From Epiperipatus broadwayi (lineage: Eukaryota; Onychophora; Udeonychophora; Euonychophora; Peripatidae), in the NCBI GenBank assembly GCA_028023455.1, contig JAQFVV010006295.1, positions 1,056,001 to 1,120,000 on the forward strand: a DNA stretch of 64,000 nucleotides. Direction: 5' to 3'. Made by a program: the position numbers and the translations under genes. The notes under the pieces were generated by a model. It did no database searches, had not been told where the DNA came from, and worked only from the letters and a program-made list of their open reading frames with translations. This document shows, one piece after another, positions 45,280 to 57,475 of the stretch (the stretch's first letter is position 1; the number at the start of each line of letters is the position of its first letter).

Positions 45280-47026
45280 TGCATTATGCACATATATGTA
45301 CTGTATGTTATTATCCAATGAAGTAAATAATGTATCTACTGTAATGCAAAGAAATAATTTTAGAATGAGTATTACTATTATTGTAAAATATGTATAGATT
45401 GTTATCAATCAACATAGAAATAATTTTATCATGATATTATCAAAAATTACTTATTTAAATTATATAGTTTCAAAAATTAATAGAGTTTTTTAATGCTGTT
45501 TTTGATTTTCTAAACTGTATTTTGGAAAAATACGGAAATCAAAATTAAACCTCATAACAGCTTTAAACTGTAAGGCTTCGATTGTTCACCAAGAGTATAT
45601 TTAGCAAGATTGTTCTTACAAATGATGTCAGCACTTTAGAATTGTAGCAATAACTAAGCTTCAGATTTAATGCACAATTGCATATGTATAAAAATAACAC
45701 ATTACTATAATACAACCATACTCAGAAAGACAAGATTGGAAAAAATTTGATCTCAAATGGATAAAAAAGTAATTCAGATAAACATTCAAAAAATAAATTA
45801 TGACTTAACATGTTACTAGATTACTGTGGACTTAAATGAATTCTATGTATGAATAGGACTGTGCCAGACATTGTAGAAAGTATTGATAAAAGTGAAACAA
45901 TCAAGCAAAAATCTAGCTAGTAACCCCCCCCCCCCAATAAAAAAAAAAAAAAAAAAATGAAAAGAAAAAAAATCCATGATAATATTAAGCTATCACTCAT
46001 AGTTTAATAATAAAAAAAGCTCAAACAAACTGATTTCCAAAATGAGGATACAGATTATGAAGATACACGATTGGCCATTAAAAACATGAAAATAAAAAAA
46101 CACTTCAGATGATGGTGATAAATATCAGTAAGACAGTTACATAAAAAATGCATTATGCAAATTGATCTCCAAAATGAAGATACTGATTTTGATGATAGCT
46201 CAGGTGACGTGTCTATAGAAAAAGAACGAGTATTATAAAGTTCTTAGAGTTGTTGGAAATTAACGATAAACATTTAAACTACAGCAGAAAAGAGGACTTA
46301 ATTGATTTCAAAGCAAGATTTAACTATACTGATAAAAATTGTTTTGTACATTAATTATAAATAGCATTAAAGATTCATGCCTTGTTATGAAATATGATGG
46401 TTATTGGAAATCACTACAAATCAGTAATGTAAAATGAAAATTAAACATGGCATCATTTAATATTCATATGCAAAAATACGTTATATATCTAAGTAAGCCA
46501 TATTCCATTTTCTTTGTCTTCAAACCACATGGATATGTTTGCTATGTTACATGGTTCACAGTGTATTATACAATACCTCATAATATGACATGTGTCCAAG
46601 TGTTTATTTAAAAATTAGTGTGTTGATGTTAAGACAAACATTTGACTATTTTAGATAAATCAATTTTATAATTGCTATTTTCAAAGTGAAAATCATATGT
46701 TCTTCACATAATTCATTTTAGAATACATTTGATTTGCAAAAATACATTTATGTGAACAATTTAAGCACACTTTTGTTCAGTCTTATATTTTTCAGGCACT
46801 AATTTTTAAAATTTGGTATACTCTTTCCCCCTCCTCTTTTTTTTTTTTTTAAAAAAAAAAAAAATCTTCATATATTGTTTTTGAGCTCTATGAATTCATC
46901 AAATAGATTTGGATAATCATATCTCAATCAGCTAGTTATATATTAATCGTTGTTTTTAAGTATCAGGGATTTTCGGCAAACAACAGACAATTAATATTTC
47001 TTAAATCTTGGAATATAAAATGTTAA
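45280..47026. other. AT-rich DNA, no gene seen
   Basis: C run followed by poly-A near 45926-45957; no recognised frame. Confidence 0.4.
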
Positions 47027-47314
47027 TCAATCCTTTCTTATAAAATCTTTAATTTTTTGTACAATGCTTAACATTAAAATGTTTCTATAATTTTCTGGAG
47101 AAGTGTCAATATAGCCTTCTTTAACTTTTATTATGATTGGAAAATTATGCATTCTTTGGTTTTGTATCTCTTCATAATAGATACTTAGTTTGTCTTCCAA
47201 AGCAAATACTTTATGTGGCATATATGAAATAATCTTAATTTTAACCAAACAACAATTGAGTTCACAAAATTTTTCCATGATGTTTTTCACAAAGGCTAAA
47301 AGATAAACTACCAA
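47027..47314 (-). pseudogene. LINE-like scrap, start of a reverse transcriptase domain
   Basis: An open frame of 95 codons. Its second half, IIIKVKEGYIDTSPENYRNI followed by LMLSIVQKIKDFI, resembles the entry of non-LTR reverse transcriptases (K-x-G-d x n Y-R-x-I-x-L-L-s x x x K-I). Nothing further is preserved downstream. Weak but better than chance-looking ORFs here. Confidence 0.4.
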
Positions 47315-47417
47315 CCATTATTTTCAAGTTCATTGTAAACATTATTGTTTTGTTGTAAAAATAAAATAATTGATTGCCTTAAAGAAAAAAAAAAAACTTA
47401 TTCAGAATTTTTCTTCT

Positions 47418-48350
47418 TAAACCACTAAACACCACATGATCACTATTTCTTATGCTAGCACATTACTGTTATTAAAACAGGCAAACTTTTCATACAGTAT
47501 TGTCACTCAGTGCCAACCAAAGTAATCAATGAATGCCAGAAGGTTTGTGCATAAAATCCCTATCTAGTGCCTACTCATCCAATATCCTCAGACTAGTTTC
47601 TGGCTTGTGGCATTCGTTAATGAGGAGCTTTGGATCTGAGAGCACTGCACCTAGATCTTAGAATCTAATGCAACCCTCCAGCAGCCACTTTTTATTTCTA
47701 CTTAACTATGAAACTATGAAAATAAAATTGAAAGCACAATAATATTTTCAATCTAAGCTCAATAGCTTATATAATCACATGGGTCTGAACCCGGTCTGGG
47801 CATATTGGAGGAATAGGCACTAGATAGGGATTTTATGCACAAGCCTTCTGGCATCCATTGATTACTCTGGTTGGTACTGAGTGGCACTACTGTATGGAGA
47901 TTTTTGCCTGTTTTAATAACAGTAATGTTCTAGCATAAGAAATAGTGATCACCAATCCTGCCTAATAGGATAGTGGTGGCTATGGTTGTTAAAGAGCCAA
48001 AGACATCAAAATTTATGGGTACTGAACTGGGTTTAGATCCATATGACTATATAAGCTATTGAGCTTAGGTTGAAAATATTATTGTGTTTTCAGTTTTATT
48101 CTCATAGTTTTGTAGTTAAGTAGAGATGAAAGGTAACTGCTGGAGGGTTGCATTAGATCCTAAGATCTAGGTGCAGTACTCTCAGATCCAAAACTTCTCA
48201 CTGACAAAGGCAACAAGCCAGAAACTAGTCTGGGGATATTGGATGAGTAGGCACTAGATAGGGATTTTATGCACAAGCATTCTGGCATCCATTGATTACT
48301 CTGGTTGGCACTGAGTGGCACTATGGAGAGTTTTGCCTGTTTTAACTTCT
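47418..48350. mobile_element. Inverted composite of a non-coding PLE-like repeat (family PLE-5)
   Basis: 47418-47785 is the reverse complement of 48030-48350 plus its tail (about 85-90% alike). A third, plus-oriented partial copy lies between at 47790-47945 (sharing aggcactagatagggatttt and gtttgcctgttttaataacag). No protein is encoded. CACTGACAAAGGCAACAAGC followed by CAGAAACTAGTC (48199-48230) resembles a PLE hammerhead segment, which is my reason for the PLE link. The minus-strand ORF at 48160-48369 is accidental. Confidence 0.6.
48194..48232 (+). ncRNA. Hammerhead-like motif, degenerate, PLE-5
   Basis: CTGACAA (48201-48207; the consensus would be CUGANGA), stem II AGGC/GCC, GAAAC (48221-48225), TA, GTC. 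The left composite arm has a further decayed version near 47600-47635. Confidence 0.4.
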
Positions 48351-49236
48351 TTCTCTTCTTAGTCTTCACAATGAGGTATGTAAAAGATGTTATAATTACG
48401 GTTTATTTTCACTTATACCCATGAGGAATAACTTAAATGATTTGTATTTTATGATAATAATAATGAACAATGTTATATTTTTAATTAAGCATTTTTATGA
48501 CAGATAAACGAGTTGCCAAACTTATTTATTTTGCACAATGAAATATTCTTTCTTTCAATTGTCCTGAAATAAATCTATTTTTAATAGATATTTTTCATTT
48601 GTGAATAACTATATGTTTCAAGACAGTTACAAGTTTGGCTGTCATGCATCAACATAATTACACCATTAAAATAACAAATGAGTGCAGTTTATGATTGAAG
48701 TGACATCCAGATATGTATCACACATCCCAAGATTTAAAAAACCTAGATTAATGGATGTGTAGTTTGGGCTGATCATGAAACTCATTGAGCTGCAGATTGA
48801 GTATAGCTGATCTTAGTGAATGGAAATAGTTTAATTTTATATATTCCATCTGTTAAAAACAAAAAGAAAAGTTTTGTAAATTGTTCCTCAGTACATGTCA
48901 ATACTCATAGGAGTTTTTTGTCTAGAAGTTTTACTTTCACATCAGGTTATAGCAAGATTTAAAATACTATATGTTGACTCCTGTTTATAGTTATTACATT
49001 AGTTTATATTCTTTTCTGGATTCATTACAATATAGAATGATACTTTAAATTCATCATTTACTCATTCACATTAATTAGTGATTTTATCAAGGTTTACACT
49101 CATTTAATCTGAATGGCTATATCATTTGCTTATTCCACTAATGACTGGAGGGCTTTTATTTATTCTATTCTGTATCTTTCCTAATGGCAAGTTCTTCTCA
49201 CTTGCATATTTTTTAATTAAGCTATATTATATCAAG
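48351..49236. other. AT-rich DNA, no gene seen
   Basis: No frame or repeat recognised. Confidence 0.35.
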
Positions 49237-49427
49237 TAATTAACGTCTTAAACCAATAAACATCACATGACCTCCACCTCTTATGCTTGTGTATAACTGT
49301 TGTTAAAACAGGCAAAACTCACTAGATGGGGATTTTATGCACAAGCCTTCTGGCATCCATTGATACTCTAGCTTGCTGTGTGTGGCAATACGTATAGTGA
49401 GTTTTGCCTGTTTTAATTAACGTCTTA
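49237..49427 (+). mobile_element. Short PLE-5 insertion with 14-base target duplication
   Basis: taattaacgtctta occurs at 49237-49250 and 49414-49427 and brackets a 163-base insert. The insert begins aaccaataaacatcacatga, like the end of the composite at 47418, and ends in tgcctgtttt. Inside, ttaaaacaggcaaaactcacta and its complement (49303-49324 and 49395-49416) form an inverted pair. Confidence 0.75.
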
Positions 49428-49489
49428 CTAATTCATCTTGTTTCTTACATCACTTAGCAATTATGATATCTCTGCAACTTGAATTATTT

Positions 49490-50110
49490 TATTTCTCAGG
49501 GTGGAGTTCTGTATTTTTACTTTTTAAATGTTTTTATGAGTGATATCAGACAGGACATCAAAAAGAATAAAGTATTAGCATATGCAGATTATTAAATTAT
49601 TTCACATGATTAATGAACTAGAGGATATAATTAATTTGTGAAAATATATTAAATCCGTTGTCAATTGATATGAACAAAATAATGATCAATGTAAATAAAA
49701 TAACTTGTCTCTTTCATTAATCTTACAACATATAAAAAAAAATGTTACTGATCTTAGGAATTAAGTTTAGCAGTCAGTTTACATTTAATTCTCATATTAA
49801 TATATATAATAAAGCCTTCAAATGTATAAAATATATTTTAAGCTTAGAAATTTCTCCTATTATGTACATATTCTGTTCACTTGTTATTCTTTTGTTTATT
49901 GGTGTATGGAATTTGAATTTCAAATATATTGAGTTTAAAATTCAAACTATTGAGAAAAGATTTATACAACTAATTAAAAAGTAAATAAATACTAAAAATC
50001 AAAATAGTATTAACTACTGGAAGAAAGTATAAAGATATGATGATGTTACAAAAATTGATAGATGGTGAATTTAATTTTAGTGATTGGCTTTTCAAGGTAC
50101 TATACCCTTT
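49490..50110 (+). pseudogene. Jockey/CR1-like LINE reverse transcriptase scrap
   Basis: Reads GGVLYFYFLNVFMSDIRQDI then KKNKVLAYADY (motif C, A-D-D with second Asp changed to Tyr) near 49500-49595. The open frame 49742-49984 begins LLILGIKFSSQFTFNSHINI, matching the L-G-x-x-I/F-d x x L/F-x-x-x-x-H-I motif after the polymerase, and ends IEKRFIQLIKK. Stops and gaps in between. Confidence 0.6.
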
Positions 50111-50651
50111 TAAGAAAAACATCAATATTTTATATTCAAAAATGTAATAATTAATTTCTTATTGATAGGTTACAAAAATGCACAACAAAAAATTCAATGA
50201 CTTTAATATATATAATAAAACTTTTATTTTTAATTCTGGTATTAAAAAATATTTTGTTTAATTTTTAAATAATGCAATATCATTAATACTCCATTGTGTA
50301 TATTTTTTAAAAATTATTAATAGTTTTCAGTGTATTTTTACTAAAGCAAAAGTGCTGAGATGTTCATAGTAAATATTATTATAATTATCATCTTAATCAT
50401 TATGAAGATGATGTTTCAAAATATTTTATACACTATTCATTTATATAAGTCATGAGAGGAAAATCAATTAGAAGAACCTAGCAATATCTAAATCGTTTGC
50501 TTAATTGTAAACAAAGTATAATATTCTTAATATATTCATTTAAATTTTTTACACATATATTTTGCAAAAATTTATATTTGTGTATATGTTGACATTTGTA
50601 TATGAACATAAATTATATATAGTTGTGTTTTATATAGATGTTTGTGTGATC
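50111..50651. other. AT-rich DNA, no gene seen
   Basis: No frame or repeat recognised. Confidence 0.35.
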
Positions 50652-50689
50652 ATATATATATATATGCACAATTGTGAATATAATTCATT
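50652..50689. repeat. 38-base direct repeat, left copy
   Basis: (TA)7 followed by gcacaattgtgaatataattcatt, identical to 54708-54745. Confidence 0.9.
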
Positions 50690-53600
50690 TAAATTAAGAT
50701 ATATTTGAATATGTGATGTTAATTTTGCTTATGGTAATATTTCAAAAGGTTTAATTAAAGCAATCTATGAGTATTTGATATGTGAAATTGTGCTGATATT
50801 GAGAGAGACATTTTAAATGATGATGATTACAATATATAGTTGGGAAAAATGGCCATAATCAATACTGCATTAATATATTTAATAAATAGGTATTTAAAGC
50901 TAAAAGGTTTAAAAGCAAGTAAAATTAAATGCATATATTTATTGTTGATAAAATAAATTATAAAGAATATAAATATTTTAATTATTGTAAGTCTTAAATA
51001 GAAGATTAATATTTGATTTTAATAATATCGAATAATTATTTTAAAATCTGTTATAATATCTTGTTTATTTAAAAAATATTTATTTTAAAAAATGCAATTG
51101 TTAGTTTATTTTTAGACGATGACAAGCGTTTCTTGTGTTGTAAGAACAGATGTTAGTTAGATATACACACACATGCTTGGAAGTTATTTAGTAAAGTTGC
51201 AAAACTATTTTAAAATTATGTTGTAAAATTTATAAATAATAGTGAGTTATCACGAGATAAAATAAAGATTTTAAGTAAAATATTAATCTGATTTTAAAAT
51301 ATTGTTTAAAAATATGACGTATAAAAGACTTAGTGTATTTTAAATAATCTTATAAAAGTTAAAATTAAAACAAGTAAGAAGAATTTTTTAAAAATGTTTA
51401 ATAGATTTAAATAAATGATAAAGATTATTTTAGAAATTAATAATGTAGTAAAATTAAATATTAAATAAGCCATATTTATTTTAATTTTGTGTTGTTGGTA
51501 AATATGTAAATAAGCCAGCAAGTGATTGTTTAATCTACCAATCAAATGGGAAGTTTCTTCCGGTATAAAAGCTCAGTTCAATTGTTAGGAGGGACTCTGT
51601 GATTGAATTTTCAAGTTAATTGTGTTAATAAAAAAATAGCTACGTAAATTTTATAGACGCTTTTAAAATCATTTTTCAAAATTATAAGAGTGTCTTGTAA
51701 ATAATTTATAAAAGTTTTAAATGATAAGCATGCAGTGTTAATTCAATTTTCCCTATCAGTCGTCTCTATTAAGCTCAATTTACAAGCAAATATCATGGAG
51801 AACATCATATATAGTGAAAATATATCGGAAACTTACCTAGAAATATGACAAACGCTGGATTAGTTGGAAAATTACAGATGGAGAAAAGTAGTATTTTGGA
51901 CAGTATATAATTTTAAAAGCTAATTGTTATTGACTATTAGAAAATAGATATTTTAAAGAATAAAATACTTCTTTATGAAGAAAGTATTTTTGCAAGCTAT
52001 AAATTTAAATATATATCTTAAGTAAAGATATTAGAAATAAAAGTAGTTTTATAAATACTTGCCTTGTTAAGTCTTATGTTTAAAAGACTGAATATTGACA
52101 ATTTTGGAAGGCAAATAAATTGAAAATATAATTAGCTAAAAGTCTTAATATAATAAAAATTATTATATTGAAATAATTTAAACGCTGGTCGTTTTAGATG
52201 AAAAGCTTATTCTTACCTGGATATTTTGTTAAGAAATCGCAAGTAATACGTGGACGTCCCAGTTAATTTAAAATAATTAAATGATAATTTTTCATAAACT
52301 ATAGACTAATATAAGATAATAACTTTAAATAATATTTTTCAAGAACTGAATCCGGATCAGATAAACTATTTAAATTTTATTATATTTTTATGGAGGAGTT
52401 GATTAACTTTTATTTTGTTTTAAAAGAACGTTATCATTTTTCATAAACTTTTAAAAAACACGTGATGGACCGGAAAACGGAAATGGTGTTTTAGTGAATG
52501 TGTACCTAGGATTTAAGAACTATTATGGTGAAAAGAAGACATCGCTGGAGTTATGTAATATGAATTCTATTTTATTTTTCTAATATAAAATTTAAATATT
52601 ATTAATCTATTAAAAATAAGATAGGTACATTCCTTAAATAATAACTAAAAATAATATAATGATTAATTGCATAAGTTTATTTTATAATTAATATAACACA
52701 GAATATTTTAAAGAATGATCGTGAGTGTAAATGTGAATTATTTTATGAAGCTGTAATTCCGAAGAATATTGGAAGATGGACTGTACATTAAATCATTATT
52801 GATGGTAAAAATTATAATAATAATAATTTTTATGTATTTAATATGTTTTCTTTAGATCAAAAATATTAGTTTTTTTGAATGAATGTATAAATATTTTTAA
52901 AAATACTTATATTGGCAGTGAATTTTATTTAAATAGCATAATTTGAATTATGATATAAATAGATCACATTACATAAAGCTTAGAAATAATTATATGATTC
53001 TTTCGTAAATAAACTTTGATATGTTTTTATGTTATAGTATTAGAATTATATTTATTATTCATAAGTAATTATTTTATTGCAAGTTAGGAAGAGATTTTAA
53101 AGCTATATTTTATTTTGTTTTATTGGATAAATTAAGTTAAGTTTTATGTATAAGTTTATATTTGGATTGGAGATTTAGAATATAGTGATGAGGTATAGAT
53201 ATTTTGGATAATTATATTATTTAAAGTTGAAGGTTGTTTTGAAATTTTGAAATAAGTTTAAGGATGCTTTATAGATAGAAATTTATTAGGAAGGGTAGAA
53301 TAAATAAAGTAAAGTAATAATTTCAATAAAAAGAATCATAGAATTTATCTAATATAATACTTTATGAATTTGAAATTGATGAATAATTTAAATAATATTT
53401 AAAGTACAAAGTAATCATATTTGATAACATGTAGCATGAATGAATATAAATATAATATATTTTATTACATACAAGATACATAGTTTATAATGTAGTATTA
53501 AATAATTGATATTAAAGTGAACACATGTTAATACATTATGAAATGGATAAAGTAATACTTAAATGGTGTAGAATTTAATTAGTAAGTTTAATTGTTTACA

Positions 53601-54707
53601 TATGTACAAAAAATTTTCTGTATAATAATTGAAGTTATTGATATTTATTTAAAGTCTAAGTTTGAAAAATACTTAATGTATTAGTAACATTTTTAAAAAG
53701 TATAGATTATTTAGTAGGAGTATGAGCACTAACAGTGAAAATCTTGATTATTATTTCTTATTTTTATTTTTGTTTTCTAATTGAACTGTAAATATTGTAA
53801 ATAATTCTTATAAAGTTAATGTAAATAAATTGTTTAATTTGTTTTAAAAGTGTGTCGAGTTCATTATTTTGAAGCATTTGAACAGATAATTTGAATAAAA
53901 TAATATTTGACAATAGAATTTATTATTAGTATTAAAATAAAAAATATTTCTTGATATCATTTATAAGAATTGATTGAATTAATATATTATATTAAGGTCA
54001 TAAGATGGTTATAATGAATATAAGAGTACAGTATTATTTATTCCACAGATTATTAAATTATAAGATTTTGATCTATTCAAAATTAAGATACATATGAAAA
54101 TAAAAGATATAAATGATTATTTATTTATTTAATATTAATAATATAATAAAATAGATAAGGTTGAGTTATACCTAAAAGTAGTATTGTTCATTATAATTAT
54201 TATTAGATAAGTTAGGTGTATTTAGGTTTGATATAAAATCCTTATCATACTTATTTACATGAGTTATTGTTACTTTAAGATAATTAGAAGAGCCTGAGAT
54301 TATTGAATTATATTTCTTTAATAAAAGTTGAGATTTATTTTATTATTATTAAAGATAATTTATTTATTTAAAAGCATAAGAATGCTGTAGATGTAGTAAT
54401 AAGATAATAAGGAGGTAATAGTATTCTTATGCCATTGAGACAGTGTCTTGGAAGATATTGACTCAATGTAAATCTACTTACTACTTTGTAACTTTACTTC
54501 ACAGTCTCATGATTTTAATAAATACTTATTTAATTATTACAGAATATAGAGCTATATTGATTTTGATAATTGATAATAAATTTAATTAGAATATAATAAT
54601 ATAAAAATATATTAAAGATAAACATGCAAATTTTAACTGAGCATCATAATTTAATTGAGCTAGTCGTATTTCAAATTATATTATATATCGAGAAGTAAGG
54701 GTACAAT
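50690..54707. other. 4-kb AT-rich block between 38-base direct repeats, no gene seen
   Basis: No frame above about 70 codons and no family motif. A TATA-like TATAAAAG with following cagttcaattgttaggaggg lies at about 51565, and a few less AT-rich patches occur (52230-52260, 52465-52500). It may be a non-coding insertion with a long target duplication. Confidence 0.4.
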
Positions 54708-54745
54708 ATATATATATATATGCACAATTGTGAATATAATTCATT
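54708..54745. repeat. 38-base direct repeat, right copy
   Basis: Identical to 50652-50689; it overlaps the start of the ORF at 54720. Confidence 0.9.
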
Positions 54746-55394
54746 AAATAATTTCTGGCTTGACACCATTATTAAGCAACAATTTCTATACATCGGGCAC
54801 TCAACAGCAGAGTTTAATAATAAAATCAGCATCTGGCAGGCACATCGCCTGCTGAATCCTGAAAATACAGCTATATATACTCACCTAGGGTGCAGCAATC
54901 ATAAAATCACCACAATATTTAAATATCTGCTACTGGAGCCCAAACTTTTGGATTATCTGATCAAGGTGAATATGGGCTCCATGCCAACTAATACATTCTT
55001 ACACTTCAAGCGGTTTCTAAATAAAATAGACCCAATTTGTCATGCCTGCTCTAGAGGAGAGGAGACCTTTAATCATCTGTTAAATATATGTCCAGGCTAT
55101 AACAGTATTAGAAGTGTCATCTCTCAACACTGCATTATAGCAGTGGATAAAATCCTGGACATCAGGGGTTGTCTCTTCTCTGGAGACTTTACAGTTATCA
55201 GGTTATCTATCTTCCTGACATATGCTTTTTGGTACACAAGATGCAGGACAAAGTTCACACAACCAACACCGGACCCCAATGCTATATTTTGCGATAAGCT
55301 CAAAGCTCTTCAAAACAAGGACAAGATATTATCCTCTAGATTTTTATTTATTAATACATGGAGCCTACTAGTATGGCCCACAGACTCTACATGA
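54720..55394 (+). CDS. Retroelement protein C-terminus with zinc-type motif and possible GIY-YIG-like start
   Basis: 224 codons from ATG to TGA. Residues about 80-145 (LDYLIKVNMGSMPTNTFLHF, then CHACSRGEETFNHLLNICPGY) match the C-terminal C-x2-C...H-x4-C zinc-type motif of many LINE proteins. Residues 22-66 (FLYIGHSTAEFNNKISIWQA then NTAIYTHLGCSNHKI) line up with PLE GIY-YIG segments such as YIGQTNRRINIRKEEH and SAIYSHIKLTNHDI in PLE-4. If both are right, the frame is a PLE/LINE chimera; if not, it is simply a 5'-truncated LINE end. The ATG lies in the 38-base repeat and its (TA)n, so it is probably not a native start. AATAAA-like signals follow at about 55700-55720. Confidence 0.5.
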   Translation: MHNCEYNSLNNFWLDTIIKQQFLYIGHSTAEFNNKISIWQAHRLLNPENTAIYTHLGCSNHKITTIFKYLLLEPKLLDYLIKVNMGSMPTNTFLHFKRFLNKIDPICHACSRGEETFNHLLNICPGYNSIRSVISQHCIIAVDKILDIRGCLFSGDFTVIRLSIFLTYAFWYTRCRTKFTQPTPDPNAIFCDKLKALQNKDKILSSRFLFINTWSLLVWPTDST

Positions 55395-55725
55395 ATATTG
55401 GACCTGATATATCCACATTGTAGTGTATCGTAAATGAAGTAGTCTATGATGCAACATGCCGGATTCTACTAGAGAGGCATTGATTTCACACTACATGTAT
55501 TCCAGCTGATAAGTTAGCATTATTGGGCCAACCTCAAAAGGGGTGGTCAATACCAACAAAATGGAATGTATTTACTCATACATCAACCTGCTAGTGCAGA
55601 GAATGGCTCTGGCATACATCTACCAGACCAATGCCAGCAATGGATGAGCCAACATTAACAAAGTGTATTTATTATTCATCTGTACAATTTTATTATGTCA
55701 ATAAATATATTTTTAAAATAAATAA
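55395..55725 (+). other. Probable 3' untranslated part of the same element
   Basis: Less AT-rich than the surroundings, no frame, ending in aataaatatatttttaaaata. Confidence 0.45.
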
Positions 55726-56876
55726 TTTCTGAGAAAATCATATTTTGCTTACTTATGCATGTGTTAAATTTGATATTTTCTGTTGATACAAGAATTTTAT
55801 TTATTATGCATTATTATTGTTGCAAAGCTTAAAATTTAGATAAAGCTATTTAAATGGAGCTTCTTTTTTTTTTTTTGTTTTATTTGCTATTCTCATATTT
55901 CAGTCTGTTTTAATATAAATTGCCGCAATGTCTGCCTCAGAACTTCTAGACCTCTCTTTTTCTTTTATGTATTCTGAAAATAAAATAATCAGATTTTATC
56001 AGCAAAGAAATTGGAGATTTAGAGGTTTTTAAAAATATATTTATAATAAATGATAATTTAAATCAGGTTTTTATCAAATTTTAATTGGATTTAAAGGAAA
56101 TTTAATTAGCATTGCAGAGATTGAAGAAGTATATATATCTAGCAAATATTTACTTAAAGTCAGTTTTTTTTTCCCTTTTGAGAAAATCTATTATATCTTT
56201 TATCCATTAGACTTTTATTATAAGAAGACTTACTGATACTTACAAGATAGAGCTGATAAAGTCAAGAAGTCTTTGAATAAGAATTGATTCTGTGACCAGA
56301 ATTTTAAATTCATTTTTTAAAGAAGTAAAGCATAACCATTAAATAATGATTTCATTTAAAGCTTAGTTTTCCTCTGTTACTTTTTAATGGATAAACATAT
56401 TTTGTTAAATATCTACACATACATTTCTATTCACATTATATAAAGTGTTTTTTAATATATTATATTTTTGAAATGTAAATATTATATTAATTATTGTTTG
56501 AAATTTGAAATAAAAAAATTAACTATCATTAACCATTTTATAATCATATATATATATTATAATGGGCTTTTATTGATAGGCATCAAGTGAGACACGTGTG
56601 TGTTAATGAAAAATAAATGTTCTGGACTCTAAAGTTATTTTGGACCTTAATGCCATTTACTAACCAGATAGATGACCATACAGTATAGATAGATGCCCTA
56701 TTTATATTTTAGCCAGGTATTGGTTTTTTTGGTTGGCATGCCAATGCTTTGATTTGCATCTCAAGTTTGCTTCTAAAATAATAAACTCCACACAAAAGCA
56801 GATTGAATAAGAATATACAATTTACTAATAATTTTTATTAGTCGTTTATTAAACTAGAGATTATCCAATAATGAAT
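55726..56876. other. AT-rich DNA, no gene seen
   Basis: Poly-T at 55864-55877; no frame or repeat recognised. Confidence 0.35.
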
Positions 56877-57475
56877 AATATTTTTCTGTAGTGTAATTTT
56901 AACTACACCACTCTCACACAAGTTAGGGACTGGTTTCTATCCATTTTAACACCTTGTGGAAGGATGTAATCATAAACATATGACCAAAGATGTGAAAAAG
57001 ATCTATGATCCCCAAAATGCACATTTTGCGCTGAACCAGCATTTATCAGTTGGCTCAGACCACAGTCTCTTACACATATCTTTGTCATTGTTTGTGCTAC
57101 CCTCACAACTTTGTCACAAATTCCTTAATGAAAGTATATTAATACATGACTAATAAAAATTATTAATATACTTTCGTTAAGGGATATTTGTCAAAGTTGA
57201 GAGTGCATCACATTTGACACTTATCAAATAAACAGTTATAATTTGTTATCTATATTTAAACTGAACAATGATAAAGATATGTGTAAGAGATTGTGGTCTA
57301 GGCTAACTGATTAGTGCTGATTCAGCATGAAATGTGCGTCTTGGGAGCATTTTTTTTTCACATGGCTTGGATCATATTTATAATTACATCCCTCCACAAG
57401 GTGTTAAAAGTGGTTAGAAACCAGTCCCTACCTTGCATGAGAATAGTATAATGAAAATTACACTATAGAAATATT
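56877..57475. mobile_element. 599-base foldback element (MITE-like)
   Basis: The left half (56877-57150) is the imperfect reverse complement of the right half (57160-57475). Ends are aatatttttctgtagtgtaatttt and aaaattacactatagaaatatt; inner matches include gggactggtttctaxcca and ctcttacacatatcttt. The loop is about 15 bases. ORFs at 56903-57106 and 56956-57153 are by-products of the palindrome. No transposase. Confidence 0.85.

Noticed and set aside
48160-48369. 69-codon minus-strand ORF
   Set aside because: Lies antisense in the PLE-5 repeat and is broken in the sister arm.
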